DNA of 64,000 nt. Source: Nisaea sp. (lineage in GTDB: Bacteria > Pseudomonadota > Alphaproteobacteria > Thalassobaculales > Thalassobaculaceae). The notes under the pieces are model-generated. The model was given only the letters and a program-made list of their open reading frames with translations, was not told the DNA's origin and searched no databases. The position numbers and the translations under genes were made by a program. Below, in pieces: positions 27,991 to 37,742 of this stretch (the first letter of the stretch is position 1; every line of letters starts with the position of its first letter). The DNA lies in the NCBI RefSeq assembly GCF_017640745.1, contig NZ_JAEPQA010000012.1, forward strand, positions 1-64,000, read 5' to 3'.

Positions 27991-29058
27991 TCAGCGAGCG
28001 CCGCGCGGTCCGCTTGTCTCGAACAGAACCCACACCGCCGCCGCGAAGGTCAGCGCCGCGCCGCCCTGATGCGCCGCCCCGAGGGACACCGGTACCTGGG
28101 CAAGCAGGGTTGATATGCCGAGCGCGACCTGGATCGCACTCATCCCTGCGAGCGCATGAATGGACAGCCGGGTGCGGGGCGCCAGGTCGCCGGAACGCAT
28201 CGCCCGAACAAGGAGCCAGACGATCGCGGCGAAGGTGAGGATGGCGATGACGCGGTGATTGAACTGCACCGTTGCGGGGTTCTCGAAGATGTTGATCCAG
28301 AACGGCTCGGCGAAAGCGTAGTCCGGCGGGACGACATACCCGTTCATCAGCGGGAACGTATTGTAGATCAGGCCCGCATCGAGCCCGGCGACGAAGGCGC
28401 CCGCGATCACCGTCAGGGCGATCAGATGCAGCACCGCGACGGCATGGCGCCGGAGGTGCCTGTCCCCTTCGCCGGGAAGGCGGAGCAGTCCGAGTACGGT
28501 CCAGAGCAGCGCGCCGAGAATGACGAAGGCGACGCCGAGATGGGTGGCGAGCCGGTACTGGCTCACCGCCGGATTGTCGACCAGACCGCTTTTGACCATC
28601 CACCAGCCGATCACGCCCTGCAGGGCGCCGAGCAGGAAGAGCAGGCCGAGGCGCGGGTAGAGCGCGCGGCGGATCTTGCCGGTGACGGCGAGGAACAGGA
28701 ACGGAACGGCGAAGGCGACGCCGATCAGGCGGCCCCAGACCCGGTGCAGATATTCCCAGAAGAAGATCTGCTTGAAGTCGTCGATGGTCATCCAGGAGTT
28801 GACCTTCTGGAATTCCGGCGTGTCCTGGTAGAGCGAGAAGACCCGGTACCATTCCGCCTCGCTCAGCGGCGGGATCCAGCCGATCAGCGGGCGCCATTCG
28901 ACCATCGAGAGCCCCGACTCGGTGAGGCGTGTGATGCCGCCGATCACGATCATCAGAAACACCATGACGGCAACCCCGGAGAGCCAGTAGGCGACCGGCC
29001 GGTCGGCTGCGGCATGCTCCGGATAGGCGGGGCTGTAGGACGGGCTGGACGGGGTCAC
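27991..29058 (-). CDS. ctaA: Heme A synthase (COX15/CtaA type)
   Basis: A 355-residue, eight-helix membrane enzyme that oxidises the methyl group of heme O to give heme A for cytochrome c oxidase. Conserved features are GGITRLTESGLSMVEW near the first helix and the heme-ligand histidine motifs (HRVWGR, YRLATHLG, FNHRVIA, HALAG). The start is GTG at 29058 with GGAGAG 5-10 bases upstream. The form with the COX15-type EWRP region is usual for Alphaproteobacteria. It is not next to ctaB or oxidase genes here. Confidence 0.96.
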   Translation of the reverse strand: MTPSSPSYSPAYPEHAAADRPVAYWLSGVAVMVFLMIVIGGITRLTESGLSMVEWRPLIGWIPPLSEAEWYRVFSLYQDTPEFQKVNSWMTIDDFKQIFFWEYLHRVWGRLIGVAFAVPFLFLAVTGKIRRALYPRLGLLFLLGALQGVIGWWMVKSGLVDNPAVSQYRLATHLGVAFVILGALLWTVLGLLRLPGEGDRHLRRHAVAVLHLIALTVIAGAFVAGLDAGLIYNTFPLMNGYVVPPDYAFAEPFWINIFENPATVQFNHRVIAILTFAAIVWLLVRAMRSGDLAPRTRLSIHALAGMSAIQVALGISTLLAQVPVSLGAAHQGGAALTFAAAVWVLFETSGPRGAR

Positions 29059-29151
29059 GCCACTCTCCGTTTGGACAAAACGACCGGCGGAATGTGGCGT
29101 CGGGTGCGGCGGAGGTCAAATGGATGCAATGCCGCACCCGAAGGAAAGATG

Positions 29152-29415
29152 TCAGTGGAGCCGGAATTCGATGTCCGCGGCATTGAAGTTCGCGGTTCCG
29201 GTCAACGACCCGGCGCAGATCTGGACCGAATGGATCTGCGCTTCGATATTGAGCCGCCAATGATCTAGGAAGCGCCTCAGGCGCGGGAATTTAGGAACGA
29301 CGTCGTGTGTTTGCCAGACGAAACTCTGCAGAAGATCCGGATAGTCCGGCATGCGGTAAAGAATCTCCGCGGTGGTCACGCGGCGCTCGAAAAGGACGAC
29401 AGGCTCAATCGACAT
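29152..29415 (-). CDS. Usg-family protein
   Basis: An 87-residue protein matching the usg family named from the Caulobacter trp region: VTTAEILYRMPDYPDLLQSFVWQ, then PRLRRFLDHWRLNIEAQIHSV, then a C-terminal RLH. The family is restricted to Alphaproteobacteria and its function is unknown. A GGAG box precedes the ATG at 29415. Here it is unlinked to trp genes and stands between ctaA and the groESL promoter region. Confidence 0.87.
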   Translation of the reverse strand: MSIEPVVLFERRVTTAEILYRMPDYPDLLQSFVWQTHDVVPKFPRLRRFLDHWRLNIEAQIHSVQICAGSLTGTANFNAADIEFRLH

Positions 29416-29657
29416 TCATGAACTCCATCAATTGTGACTGCGGAAATTTTGATGTAGAACAGCGGCGCCTCGCAATAAATAAATGAAATCAAATAATTAG
29501 CAGCATCTTGGCGTGATTGCTGCCAGAGGTTTCTTGCCCGTATCCCGCAAGATTCCGTTTGGAAACCGGCTGCTGCGGCCCCATCTGCCGGTCTCGTGCG
29601 GACCGCGTCCCGCTGCGTCGCGGTCCGAAAATTTTTCCAGACTCGCTTGGCATTTCC
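29416..29657. other. Intergenic region upstream of groESL
   Basis: About 240 bases without a supported gene, A+T-rich around 29440-29510 (for example a run of AATAAATAAATGAAATCAAATAA split by short gaps). It is bounded by the divergent usg gene and the groES promoter. I see no further hairpin or RNA gene. Confidence 0.4.
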
Positions 29658-29686
29658 TTGACAGCTGTTTCGCGCTTCCCTACATC
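29658..29686 (+). promoter_or_regulatory. groESL promoter
   Basis: TTGACA (29658-29663) is a perfect -35 box; TACATC (29681-29686) stands 17 bases later as the -10 element. The CIRCE operator begins 1 base after the -10 box and so covers the expected transcription start, which explains HrcA repression. Confidence 0.72.
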
Positions 29687-29687
29687 G

Positions 29688-29714
29688 TCAGCACTCGCCG
29701 TTGGTGAGTGCTAA
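29688..29714 (+). promoter_or_regulatory. CIRCE element (HrcA operator)
   Basis: TCAGCACTC, a 9-base spacer and GAGTGCTAA form the CIRCE inverted repeat; only the outermost pairs deviate from the TTAGCACTC consensus. It lies 71 bases upstream of groES over the transcription start, so HrcA repression released by heat shock is expected. Confidence 0.93.
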
Positions 29715-29784
29715 TAATTAGGTTCGCCACGGCGAGCGCTCAGTTAGAAAACGTCACAGAGACGAGTTTTTCGGAGGTTATGGC

Positions 29785-30075
29785 ATGAAGTTCAGGCCAT
29801 TGCATGACCGGGTTGTTGTCCGTCGCACTGAAGGCGAGGAAAAGACGGCCGGGGGCATCATTATTCCCGATTCCGCCAAGGAAAAGCCGATGCAGGGCGA
29901 AGTTGTCGCCGCTGGCTCCGGCGCGCGCGATGAGACCGGTAAGGTCCAGCCGCTCGACGTCAAGGCCGGCGACAAGGTTCTGTTCGGCAAATGGTCGGGC
30001 ACCGAGGTCAAGATCAACGGCGAAGAGCTGCTGATCATGAAAGAGTCCGACATCATGGGCGTTCTGGAATCCTAA
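29785..30075 (+). CDS. groES: Co-chaperonin GroES (Hsp10)
   Basis: A 96-residue heptameric lid of the GroEL chamber. The amino end [14 protein letters not shown], the mobile-loop segment ([12 protein letters not shown]) and the roof/C-terminal strand MGVL are typical. It has a strong GGAGG box upstream and is controlled by the CIRCE promoter at 29658-29714. groEL follows 17 bases after its stop. Confidence 0.98.
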   Translation: MKFRPLHDRVVVRRTEGEEKTAGGIIIPDSAKEKPMQGEVVAAGSGARDETGKVQPLDVKAGDKVLFGKWSGTEVKINGEELLIMKESDIMGVLES

Positions 30076-30086
30076 GAAAGGACTGA

Positions 30087-31739
<1,653 letters not shown>

Positions 31740-31765
31740 GCCAGCCTTCCACATATTTCACGAAG

Positions 31766-31797
31766 AACCCTCCAGGGGTCTCCCTGGAGGGTTTTTC
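31766..31797 (+). terminator. Rho-independent terminator after groEL
   Basis: A 12-base perfect stem (AACCCTCCAGGG / CCCTGGAGGGTT) with a 4-base loop is followed by a T run, 26 bases after the groEL stop codon. Confidence 0.93.
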
Positions 31798-31924
31798 ATT
31801 TCAAGAAAGTCCTAAGCCTACTGCTCGGGGAAGTCAGCTGTCCGGATGTGCTGGAGCCCTGCCTGGGTGGGGACCATCAGCGCTAATCGCACCGAGCGAA
31901 TTTCCCGGCCCTCACATGCTGCGA

Positions 31925-33043
31925 TCAGGCGGCCCATCCTGCGGCCTCAAGGAAATTGGCAGGAATTCGCTCATGCAGAATGTCCTGAGCCCGCTTGAGC
32001 TGTTCGGTCGTAAAGCTCTCCCGCCATTCTTCCGTCTTGCCACTTCGGAAGTGATTGCGCTCGGTCTTGTATTGATCCAGGTCGATCATGTTGAGCCGCA
32101 TCGGCAAGCCGTAAAATCGAACGATTTCCGCGATGGTCAGTGTCGGGTCTTCGACAAGATTTTCGTAGGTTGAGATATGGATCTCCAATCCATCGCGTTC
32201 TTCTCGAGCGCGAATCCAATCTCCCACCCAGCTTGCGCGTAGAGGAAGATCTATTTCGAGATCTCTTTCCAGACGTTCCTGCCGGTTTTCTGGCGAGGCG
32301 CGTTCGGCAGCAGCATTAATGAACAGTATGTTTTCCGTCTCTGCGGCCTGTTTTTCAGCATGGAACGCCTTGGAGACAATTGCCTGTTCGGGCCTGCGCA
32401 CGTGAACCGCGATCTTGGTAACCCCGGCGTCTTCCAAACGATCCAGATTCTCATTGCTCGCCGGCAGGTGTTCTTGTGTGAGTGCTCCTCCCCGTGCGAA
32501 ATGCTCGGCCCATGACGGGACTACCTTGTCGATCATTGCGCCATCCAGGGAAATACGACAGGTCGGGAGATCGAACATGTCGATGAACGCGGACACCAAG
32601 GTCATGCTGCCGGATTTATGCATCGTGTTTAGGAAGATGCTGGGTAATCCTTCGGCGATTTTCTCGTCCTGCTTCTCCTCAAACCAGTCGCGCTTGCGGT
32701 CGGCCGGTGGTGTATCAGGATGGCGAGGCCATATATTCCAGTGAAAGTCCGGATTCCTTCGGTGCCAGTGTTCCAATATCTGTACTGCTAAATCGTAACC
32801 GTTTTGCGCGACTATGAGCCTGTGCCAGATGGCGTAATCAAGCTCGGTCATGACGCTCGGGTCTGTCGCCAGAACGATCGAAAACAGGGCGGCTGCTTGG
32901 CTGTAGTTCTTCTTGTGCTGAGAAATCAGTGCCAGTTGTTTCAAGTAGTTGGCGTCCGGACGGATCTCTCCATTTAGCGCTGCCGTAACAATCGAACTGA
33001 GTTCCTGAGAATCGATTTCGAATTCGAACTGCGAGGATGGCAT
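31925..33043 (-). CDS. Sulfotransferase-family protein with N-terminal TPR-like helices
   Basis: A 372-residue protein. Residues 15-95 resemble TPR-like helical hairpins. From about residue 135 a sulfotransferase fold is indicated by a 5'-phosphosulfate loop (MHKSGSMTL, 141-149), a 3'-phosphate motif with Arg and Ser (RRPEQAIVSK, 216-225) and a late FRSGKTEEWRESF segment that parallels the RKGxxGDWKNxF motif. It probably transfers sulfate from PAPS to a carbohydrate or other acceptor. The gene is clearly A+T-richer than its neighbours, and an AT-rich stretch follows upstream, suggesting acquisition. GAGGGATATCC precedes the ATG. Confidence 0.8.
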   Translation of the reverse strand: MPSSQFEFEIDSQELSSIVTAALNGEIRPDANYLKQLALISQHKKNYSQAAALFSIVLATDPSVMTELDYAIWHRLIVAQNGYDLAVQILEHWHRRNPDFHWNIWPRHPDTPPADRKRDWFEEKQDEKIAEGLPSIFLNTMHKSGSMTLVSAFIDMFDLPTCRISLDGAMIDKVVPSWAEHFARGGALTQEHLPASNENLDRLEDAGVTKIAVHVRRPEQAIVSKAFHAEKQAAETENILFINAAAERASPENRQERLERDLEIDLPLRASWVGDWIRAREERDGLEIHISTYENLVEDPTLTIAEIVRFYGLPMRLNMIDLDQYKTERNHFRSGKTEEWRESFTTEQLKRAQDILHERIPANFLEAAGWAA

Positions 33044-33373
33044 GGATATCCCTCTGTTGTTCTGGGCAGCAGTGGATTGCTGCTATGGAGAGGGCTGAAA
33101 ATGTCTTAAAAGCCCAATTATCTATAAATAGTATGGTTAATATATCGAATTATGCTTGTGGTCGATACAATTAAATCGATAATAAATATGTTTAAAGTCG
33201 ACTAATTAAATGCATTCGGCGTGGAGTGTCCCCCTGCATCTTGAGACTGCCCCGCGTATGATCAGTTGGGATTGTGGAGATGGCGGATTGGCCAACTGCT
33301 TCGGGCCGCAATTGGATCGATGGCGATTTGACCCGGTCGAGAGGATGTTGAAGAAGAATCTTCGAAAACTCGG
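33044..33373. other. AT-rich intergenic region
   Basis: 330 bases upstream of the sulfotransferase gene. Bases 33105-33210 are strongly A+T-rich, unlike the rest of the window, and probably contain the sulfotransferase promoter (reading minus). The other half has normal composition and a short open frame with no ribosome-binding site that I do not accept. No repeat or tRNA was seen at the borders. Confidence 0.45.
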
Positions 33374-34123
33374 TCAGTTGAGAACCGCCCGGGCAACGAT
33401 GTAGAGCCCGAGAGCAAGGACCCCGAGGAAGAAGACCTTCTGGAAAAGGGTTTCAGAGAGCCTGCTGCGGATCTTCTGTCCGAGCACCATGCCGAGGATC
33501 GCCGGCACCAGACCTAGAGCCGAGACCATGCCGAGTTCGGCGCTCACCAGGCCGCTCTGCCCGAGTGAGAGGGCGAGGGCCGCGGTTGATAGCAGGAAGA
33601 GCATTCCCATTCCCTGCACCAGCATGTCGCGGGTGAGACCCAGTGCCTGCAGATAGAGGACGCCCGGGACCATGAAGGATCCGGTCATTCCGGTCAGGAT
33701 CCCGTTGACTGTTCCGAACAGCGGACCGCTCCAGCGTGCTCTCTCCGGAGAGAGGGAAAGCCGGAACCCGGCGAGGCCGCTGACCGCATAGGCGACCAGC
33801 AGCAGTCCGAGAAGTGCGGAGAGATAGGAAAGGTCGACGCGGCTGAGGGCCTGTGCGCCGATCCATATCGTTACCGTTGCGGTGGCGAGGAACGGCCAAA
33901 TCCTTTTGAGGATGGCACGCGCATTTCCGCCGGCGGATGCCTGCCAGATATTGGTGGCGAGAGAGGGCGCGACCAGAAGTGCCATGGCGCTTGGCAAGTC
34001 GAGCAGCAGGGTCATCAGGCCGAGCGTCACGGTGGGCAGGCCGAGGCCGATGACGCCCTTGACGGTCCCTGCAAGCAGGAATGTTCCGGTGACGGCGGCG
34101 AGAAGGGCCGGATCGTATTGCAT
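33374..34123 (-). CDS. TauE/SafE-family permease
   Basis: A 249-residue integral membrane protein with about eight hydrophobic helices and the two repeated glycine/proline motifs of the TauE/SafE (DUF81) family (GTVKGVIGLGLPTV near the start; GTVNGILTGMTGSFMVPGVLYLQ in the second half). Members export sulfite, sulfoacetate or similar organosulfur anions. Its nearness to a sulfotransferase gene is suggestive but the two differ in base composition and are separated by 330 bases, so a functional link is not established. Confidence 0.88.
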   Translation of the reverse strand: MQYDPALLAAVTGTFLLAGTVKGVIGLGLPTVTLGLMTLLLDLPSAMALLVAPSLATNIWQASAGGNARAILKRIWPFLATATVTIWIGAQALSRVDLSYLSALLGLLLVAYAVSGLAGFRLSLSPERARWSGPLFGTVNGILTGMTGSFMVPGVLYLQALGLTRDMLVQGMGMLFLLSTAALALSLGQSGLVSAELGMVSALGLVPAILGMVLGQKIRSRLSETLFQKVFFLGVLALGLYIVARAVLN

Positions 34124-34168
34124 GGCCGGCAGTCTACCCGCTTCGGGTGCCGCGACAATCCGCAGGCG

Positions 34169-34795
34169 CTAGACGAGTGCGCATTTGCGGAAGGTTTCGA
34201 GACACGTCCTCTCGTCGACAAAGTGGTGCGTCCGGAAGCCAAGTTCATTTGCCGTCTCGATATTTCGCTCTGAATCGTCGATGAAGAGCGTGCGCCCGGG
34301 AATGAGGCCGAACCGCGAGACGCAGAGTTCGAAGATCCGCGGGGCCGGCTTGATCATGCCTTCCTCTCCGGAAACCACCACGCCGTCGAATTCCCGGAGG
34401 AAGCCGAAGCGTTCGCGCGTCTCGCGGAAGGTCTCCGCGCCGAAATTCGTCAGGCCGTAGACCGGGATGCCGGCTGTTCTCATCCTTTGCTTGGCCGCGA
34501 CGATGCCGTCGAGCGGGCCCGGAATCATTTCCTGGAAGCGGCCATAGAAGGCCTCGATTTCCGACCGGTATTCCGGATGGAGCCGGATCAGTTCGGAGGT
34601 CTGTTCTTCCGGTGACCGACCGAGATCATGCCGGATGTGCCAGGGAGTGGTGCAGATCGTGCCGAGGAACCATTCGACGCGCTCCTCGTCGGGCCTGCCG
34701 TCCGGCGTGCGGAAGATCTTCCGGTAGAGATGGCGCGGGTCCCAGTGGATCAGAACATTGCCGACATCGAAGAGAACGGCTTCGACGGCGCTCAT
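34169..34795 (-). CDS. HAD-family phosphatase/dehalogenase-like hydrolase
   Basis: A 208-residue HAD protein. Motif I is FDVGNVLIHWD (about residues 9-19), motif II LTNFG, the Lys region GMIKPAPRIF and motif IV FIDDSERNI. The helical cap between motifs I and II fits the epoxide-hydrolase/YihX subfamily of HAD-IA enzymes, which dephosphorylate sugar phosphates. Its ATG overlaps the stop of the upstream dehydrogenase-like gene (ATGA), so the two are translationally coupled. The substrate is unknown. Confidence 0.88.
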   Translation of the reverse strand: MSAVEAVLFDVGNVLIHWDPRHLYRKIFRTPDGRPDEERVEWFLGTICTTPWHIRHDLGRSPEEQTSELIRLHPEYRSEIEAFYGRFQEMIPGPLDGIVAAKQRMRTAGIPVYGLTNFGAETFRETRERFGFLREFDGVVVSGEEGMIKPAPRIFELCVSRFGLIPGRTLFIDDSERNIETANELGFRTHHFVDERTCLETFRKCALV

Positions 34796-35700
34796 TCCAG
34801 ATCCTTCGGCACTTCCGCGATCTCGAGGATCAGCGAGGAAATGTCGAGATCGCCTTGCCCTCCGTCGACCAGGGCCTCCCAATGTGCGGCATTGCTGTCG
34901 AGGCCGCCGAGCGTCAGCCCCGCGGCGCGGGCGAGCTCCTTGGCCTGCGCCGTCAGTTCCGCCTGCATCCGGACGGTGCGGCCGGCGCGGAACTCCCGGT
35001 CCGCCATCCGACGTCCGGTCTCGTTGAGCACGGCGCCGCCGACCGCGCTGTCCGCGAGGGCGGCGAGCAATGCCTCTGCTTCGACACCGGAGGCGGCGGC
35101 GAGCGCCAGACCTTCGGCGAGCGCCTGCACCATCTGGCCGTGGATTGCGGCCCCGCAAGTCCGGATCGCCTGGCCGGAGCCGACGGGGCCTGCGTGAAGA
35201 ACTTTTTTCGAAAGCACGTGAAGGACCGGCCAGATCCGGGCGAAGGCAGTGTCCTGGCCGCCGACGGAGAGCGTGCCGCCGAGCGCAGTTTCGGTAATCG
35301 GCGCGTCGATCCAGAGGCGCCCGCTCTGCCGCACCCTGTCCGCGAAGGTGCGCGTGATCCTGGGGGCGGTTTCGCCGATATCGACAATCAGCCCTTCCGG
35401 AGGCGTGCCGTGCAGGATGCCGTAGCGGTCCTCGTCCGGGTCGAAGATCACCCGTTCGAGCGCCTTGTCGCTATTGACCGCGACCAGCGTCGCCTCCGTA
35501 TAGCGGGCGACATCCCGCGGGCAGGGCTCGACCTCGATAAGCGGATGCGCCTCCGACAGCCCTACTGCTTTCGCGGTGTTCTGGCTCCAGACATGGAGGC
35601 GCGCGCCGTTTTCGGTCAGTTTGCGCGCAACCGCGAGGCCGCGCCGGCCGAGGCCGATCAAACCGATCCGTCTTCCGTCGAGTGGCTTCTGGGCCGACAT
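34792..35700 (-). CDS. 6-phosphogluconate/3-hydroxyisobutyrate dehydrogenase-like protein
   Basis: A 302-residue protein of the beta-hydroxyacid dehydrogenase superfamily. The N-terminal Rossmann motif GLIGLGRRGLAVARKL (about residues 13-28) fits NAD(P) binding, and the C-terminal all-helical domain is present. The catalytic GxGxxxKxxNN motif is changed: the sequence reads GSGQAIRTCGAA (174-185), with Arg180 in place of the catalytic Lys and no Asn pair, and the substrate loop reads DAPITETALGG. It is therefore either an altered or an imine-reductase-like enzyme. It is coupled to the HAD gene by a 4-base overlap. Confidence 0.82.
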   Translation of the reverse strand: MSAQKPLDGRRIGLIGLGRRGLAVARKLTENGARLHVWSQNTAKAVGLSEAHPLIEVEPCPRDVARYTEATLVAVNSDKALERVIFDPDEDRYGILHGTPPEGLIVDIGETAPRITRTFADRVRQSGRLWIDAPITETALGGTLSVGGQDTAFARIWPVLHVLSKKVLHAGPVGSGQAIRTCGAAIHGQMVQALAEGLALAAASGVEAEALLAALADSAVGGAVLNETGRRMADREFRAGRTVRMQAELTAQAKELARAAGLTLGGLDSNAAHWEALVDGGQGDLDISSLILEIAEVPKDLE

Positions 35701-35717
35701 GGCGCGGCCCCCTCCGA

Positions 35718-36122
35718 TTAGGGTCTTGCGTAGCGCGCGGCCGAGCCGCGTTCGATCGCGGCCGCCGTCAGACGGTCGACATTCAACTCATGGCGCAGAA
35801 TTTCGAGAAACCGCAATTCTTCCTGGGTCGCTGTACCGTCTGCCGCGACAACGTCGCACGCGAGTGCATAGGCGGTCGGTCCGAGATTCTCCGGCAGAGT
35901 GCGCTTGATCTGGTCGACCGCCGCGTCGAGCCCGTCCGGCTCGCTCAGCAGGTCGATGCAGGAGCCTGCGATCTGGCCGAAATTGCCGATCTCGAACTCC
36001 TGGAAGATCGGCAGCACATTGATGATTTCGCTGATCGTCTCCAGTTCCTCGTCATCGACGCTGCCGTCTGCAGCCGCGCTCAGAACCATGGCGTAAATCA
36101 GTGCGGAGTGAGTGGTGATCAT
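35718..36122 (-). CDS. TerB-like/tellurite-resistance-family protein
   Basis: A 134-residue all-helical acidic protein with the TerB-like pattern: two similar halves each with an acidic (A)ADGxxxxEE motif (SAAADGSVDDEELETI near residue 18 and VAADGTATQEELRFL near residue 95). These motifs bind metal ions in TerB. The start at 36122 removes an Arg-rich leader that looks non-coding. It lies 17 bases upstream of the dehydrogenase-like gene. There are no other ter genes, so tellurite resistance is not implied. Confidence 0.75.
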   Translation of the reverse strand: MITTHSALIYAMVLSAAADGSVDDEELETISEIINVLPIFQEFEIGNFGQIAGSCIDLLSEPDGLDAAVDQIKRTLPENLGPTAYALACDVVAADGTATQEELRFLEILRHELNVDRLTAAAIERGSAARYARP

Positions 36123-36327
36123 CGCTCGCCCGGGCTTTCCATTTGCGTTACCTCCCAAGGATATAGCCGCTCGGGAGCGCCAGCGATAGCCTCGAGTGGA
36201 GGCAAGCGGCGAATCCCGGACCGCGCGGACGGGTCTCTTGCCATGTCCGCGCTTTTGTCCTGGCGGCAAGGGACGCTAATCTGCAGTCCATTCACGTCAG
36301 GAATGTGGCAGGCAGGGGATCAGGGCG

Positions 36328-37722
36328 ATGGCAAGAATTCCGGAAGATCCGTTCGAAAACGGTGGGCTCGCGGGTTTTGCGCGCGACCTGCGCGCGGGGC
36401 GGACCAGCAGCGAGGCGGTGACACTGGCCTGTCTCGAACGCATCGACGCGCTCGACGGAAAACTCGGCGCTTTTCAGCATGTCGCGGCCGAAACCGCGTT
36501 GCAGACCGCGCAGGCAATGGACGGCCTGCTGCGCGCCGGAACCGACCTCGGCCCGCTCATGGGAGTACCGATCGGGGTCAAGGACATCTACGCGGTGGAC
36601 GGCATGCCGACGACCAACGGCTCGCTTATCGAGTCCGCCGACATCACCGGGCCGGAAGGCACCTACGTCCAGCGTTTGAAAAAAGCCGGCGTGGTCATTC
36701 TCGGCAAGACCAAGACGGTTGAATTCGCGCTCGGCGGGACGGGCCAGAACGAGGCCCGGGGCATGCCCTGGAATCCCTGGGATCTTGAAACGAAGCGCAT
36801 CCCGGGCGGGTCCTCCAGCGGCTCTGGCGTGGCGACGGCGGCGGGCCTTTGCGGCTTCGCGCTCGGCTCCGATACCGGCGGCTCGATCCGGATTCCCGCA
36901 TCCTTCTGCGGCCTGTCCGGTCTCAAGACGAGCATCGGCCTGATCCCGACGGACGGCGTGTTCCCGCTCTCGCCGACCCTCGATACGGTCGGCGTGCTCT
37001 GCCGCTCGGCGGAGGACTCGGCCATCGTCCATGCGGCGACCACGGGTATTCCGGTTCCGGAGGCTGTCTCGCCCGATACGCTTCGCCTCGGCCTGCTGCG
37101 CGAGTTCTTCTTCGAGGATCTCGACCCGGAGGTGGAGGCCTGCATGGACAAGGCGCTGAGGGCGCTGGTCGAGGCCGGAATCTCGATCGTTGAACTCGAC
37201 AAGAGCGACCTGCCGGACCCGACGGAGCGGGAGACGATCTTTCCGCCGATCGTGGGTACCGAGATCCTGGCGAGCCTCGGCGTTGACCGTTTCAAGGCGG
37301 GCCGCAACGGTATGGACAGCGTCACCGCGGCGCGCGCGTCGGTTGGCCTGGACGTCTCCGCGATCGACTACGCGCTGGCGCTGCGCCGGCACGAGAAGCT
37401 GAAGAAGCTGGCGGACGAAGCGGTGCGCCCGCTCGATGGGCTGATCGCGCCGACCACCGCAATGGTGGCGCTTCCGGCGGAGGCCCTTAAGGAGAAGGAA
37501 GGCGGCGCGAGAGGGCTCGCCGCCTCGCGCAATACCCAGCCGGGCAATCTCTGGGGCATGTGCGGCATCTCGATCCCGATCCAGCAGTTCGGCTCTGCCC
37601 TTCCGGTCGGCCTCCAGGTGCTGTGCAGGCGCGGCATGGACGCCCATGCGCTCTCCATCGCTCTCGCGATCGAGGGGATCGTCGGACGGCCGAGGATGCC
37701 GCTTATTTCCGGCGCGGCATGA
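36328..37722 (+). CDS. Amidase signature family hydrolase
   Basis: A 464-residue amidase. The Ser-cisSer-Lys triad is visible: Lys85 in GVPIGVKDIY, the cis-Ser in GGSSSGSG (160-167) and the nucleophile Ser186 in SDTGGSIRIP. The family covers GatA and many amide hydrolases; absence of gatB/gatC nearby and of the GatA-specific C-terminal region argues for a general amidase (indole-acetamide, malonamide or allophanate-type substrates possible). A CAGGGG-type box precedes the ATG. Confidence 0.9.
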   Translation: MARIPEDPFENGGLAGFARDLRAGRTSSEAVTLACLERIDALDGKLGAFQHVAAETALQTAQAMDGLLRAGTDLGPLMGVPIGVKDIYAVDGMPTTNGSLIESADITGPEGTYVQRLKKAGVVILGKTKTVEFALGGTGQNEARGMPWNPWDLETKRIPGGSSSGSGVATAAGLCGFALGSDTGGSIRIPASFCGLSGLKTSIGLIPTDGVFPLSPTLDTVGVLCRSAEDSAIVHAATTGIPVPEAVSPDTLRLGLLREFFFEDLDPEVEACMDKALRALVEAGISIVELDKSDLPDPTERETIFPPIVGTEILASLGVDRFKAGRNGMDSVTAARASVGLDVSAIDYALALRRHEKLKKLADEAVRPLDGLIAPTTAMVALPAEALKEKEGGARGLAASRNTQPGNLWGMCGISIPIQQFGSALPVGLQVLCRRGMDAHALSIALAIEGIVGRPRMPLISGAA

Positions 37723-37742
37723 CCGGGACTTAGGGCCGGGGC

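Noticed and set aside
33210-33404. A 64-codon plus-strand frame in the AT-rich intergenic region
   Set aside because: No ribosome-binding site, no domain, and it overlaps the end of the TauE/SafE gene in antisense.
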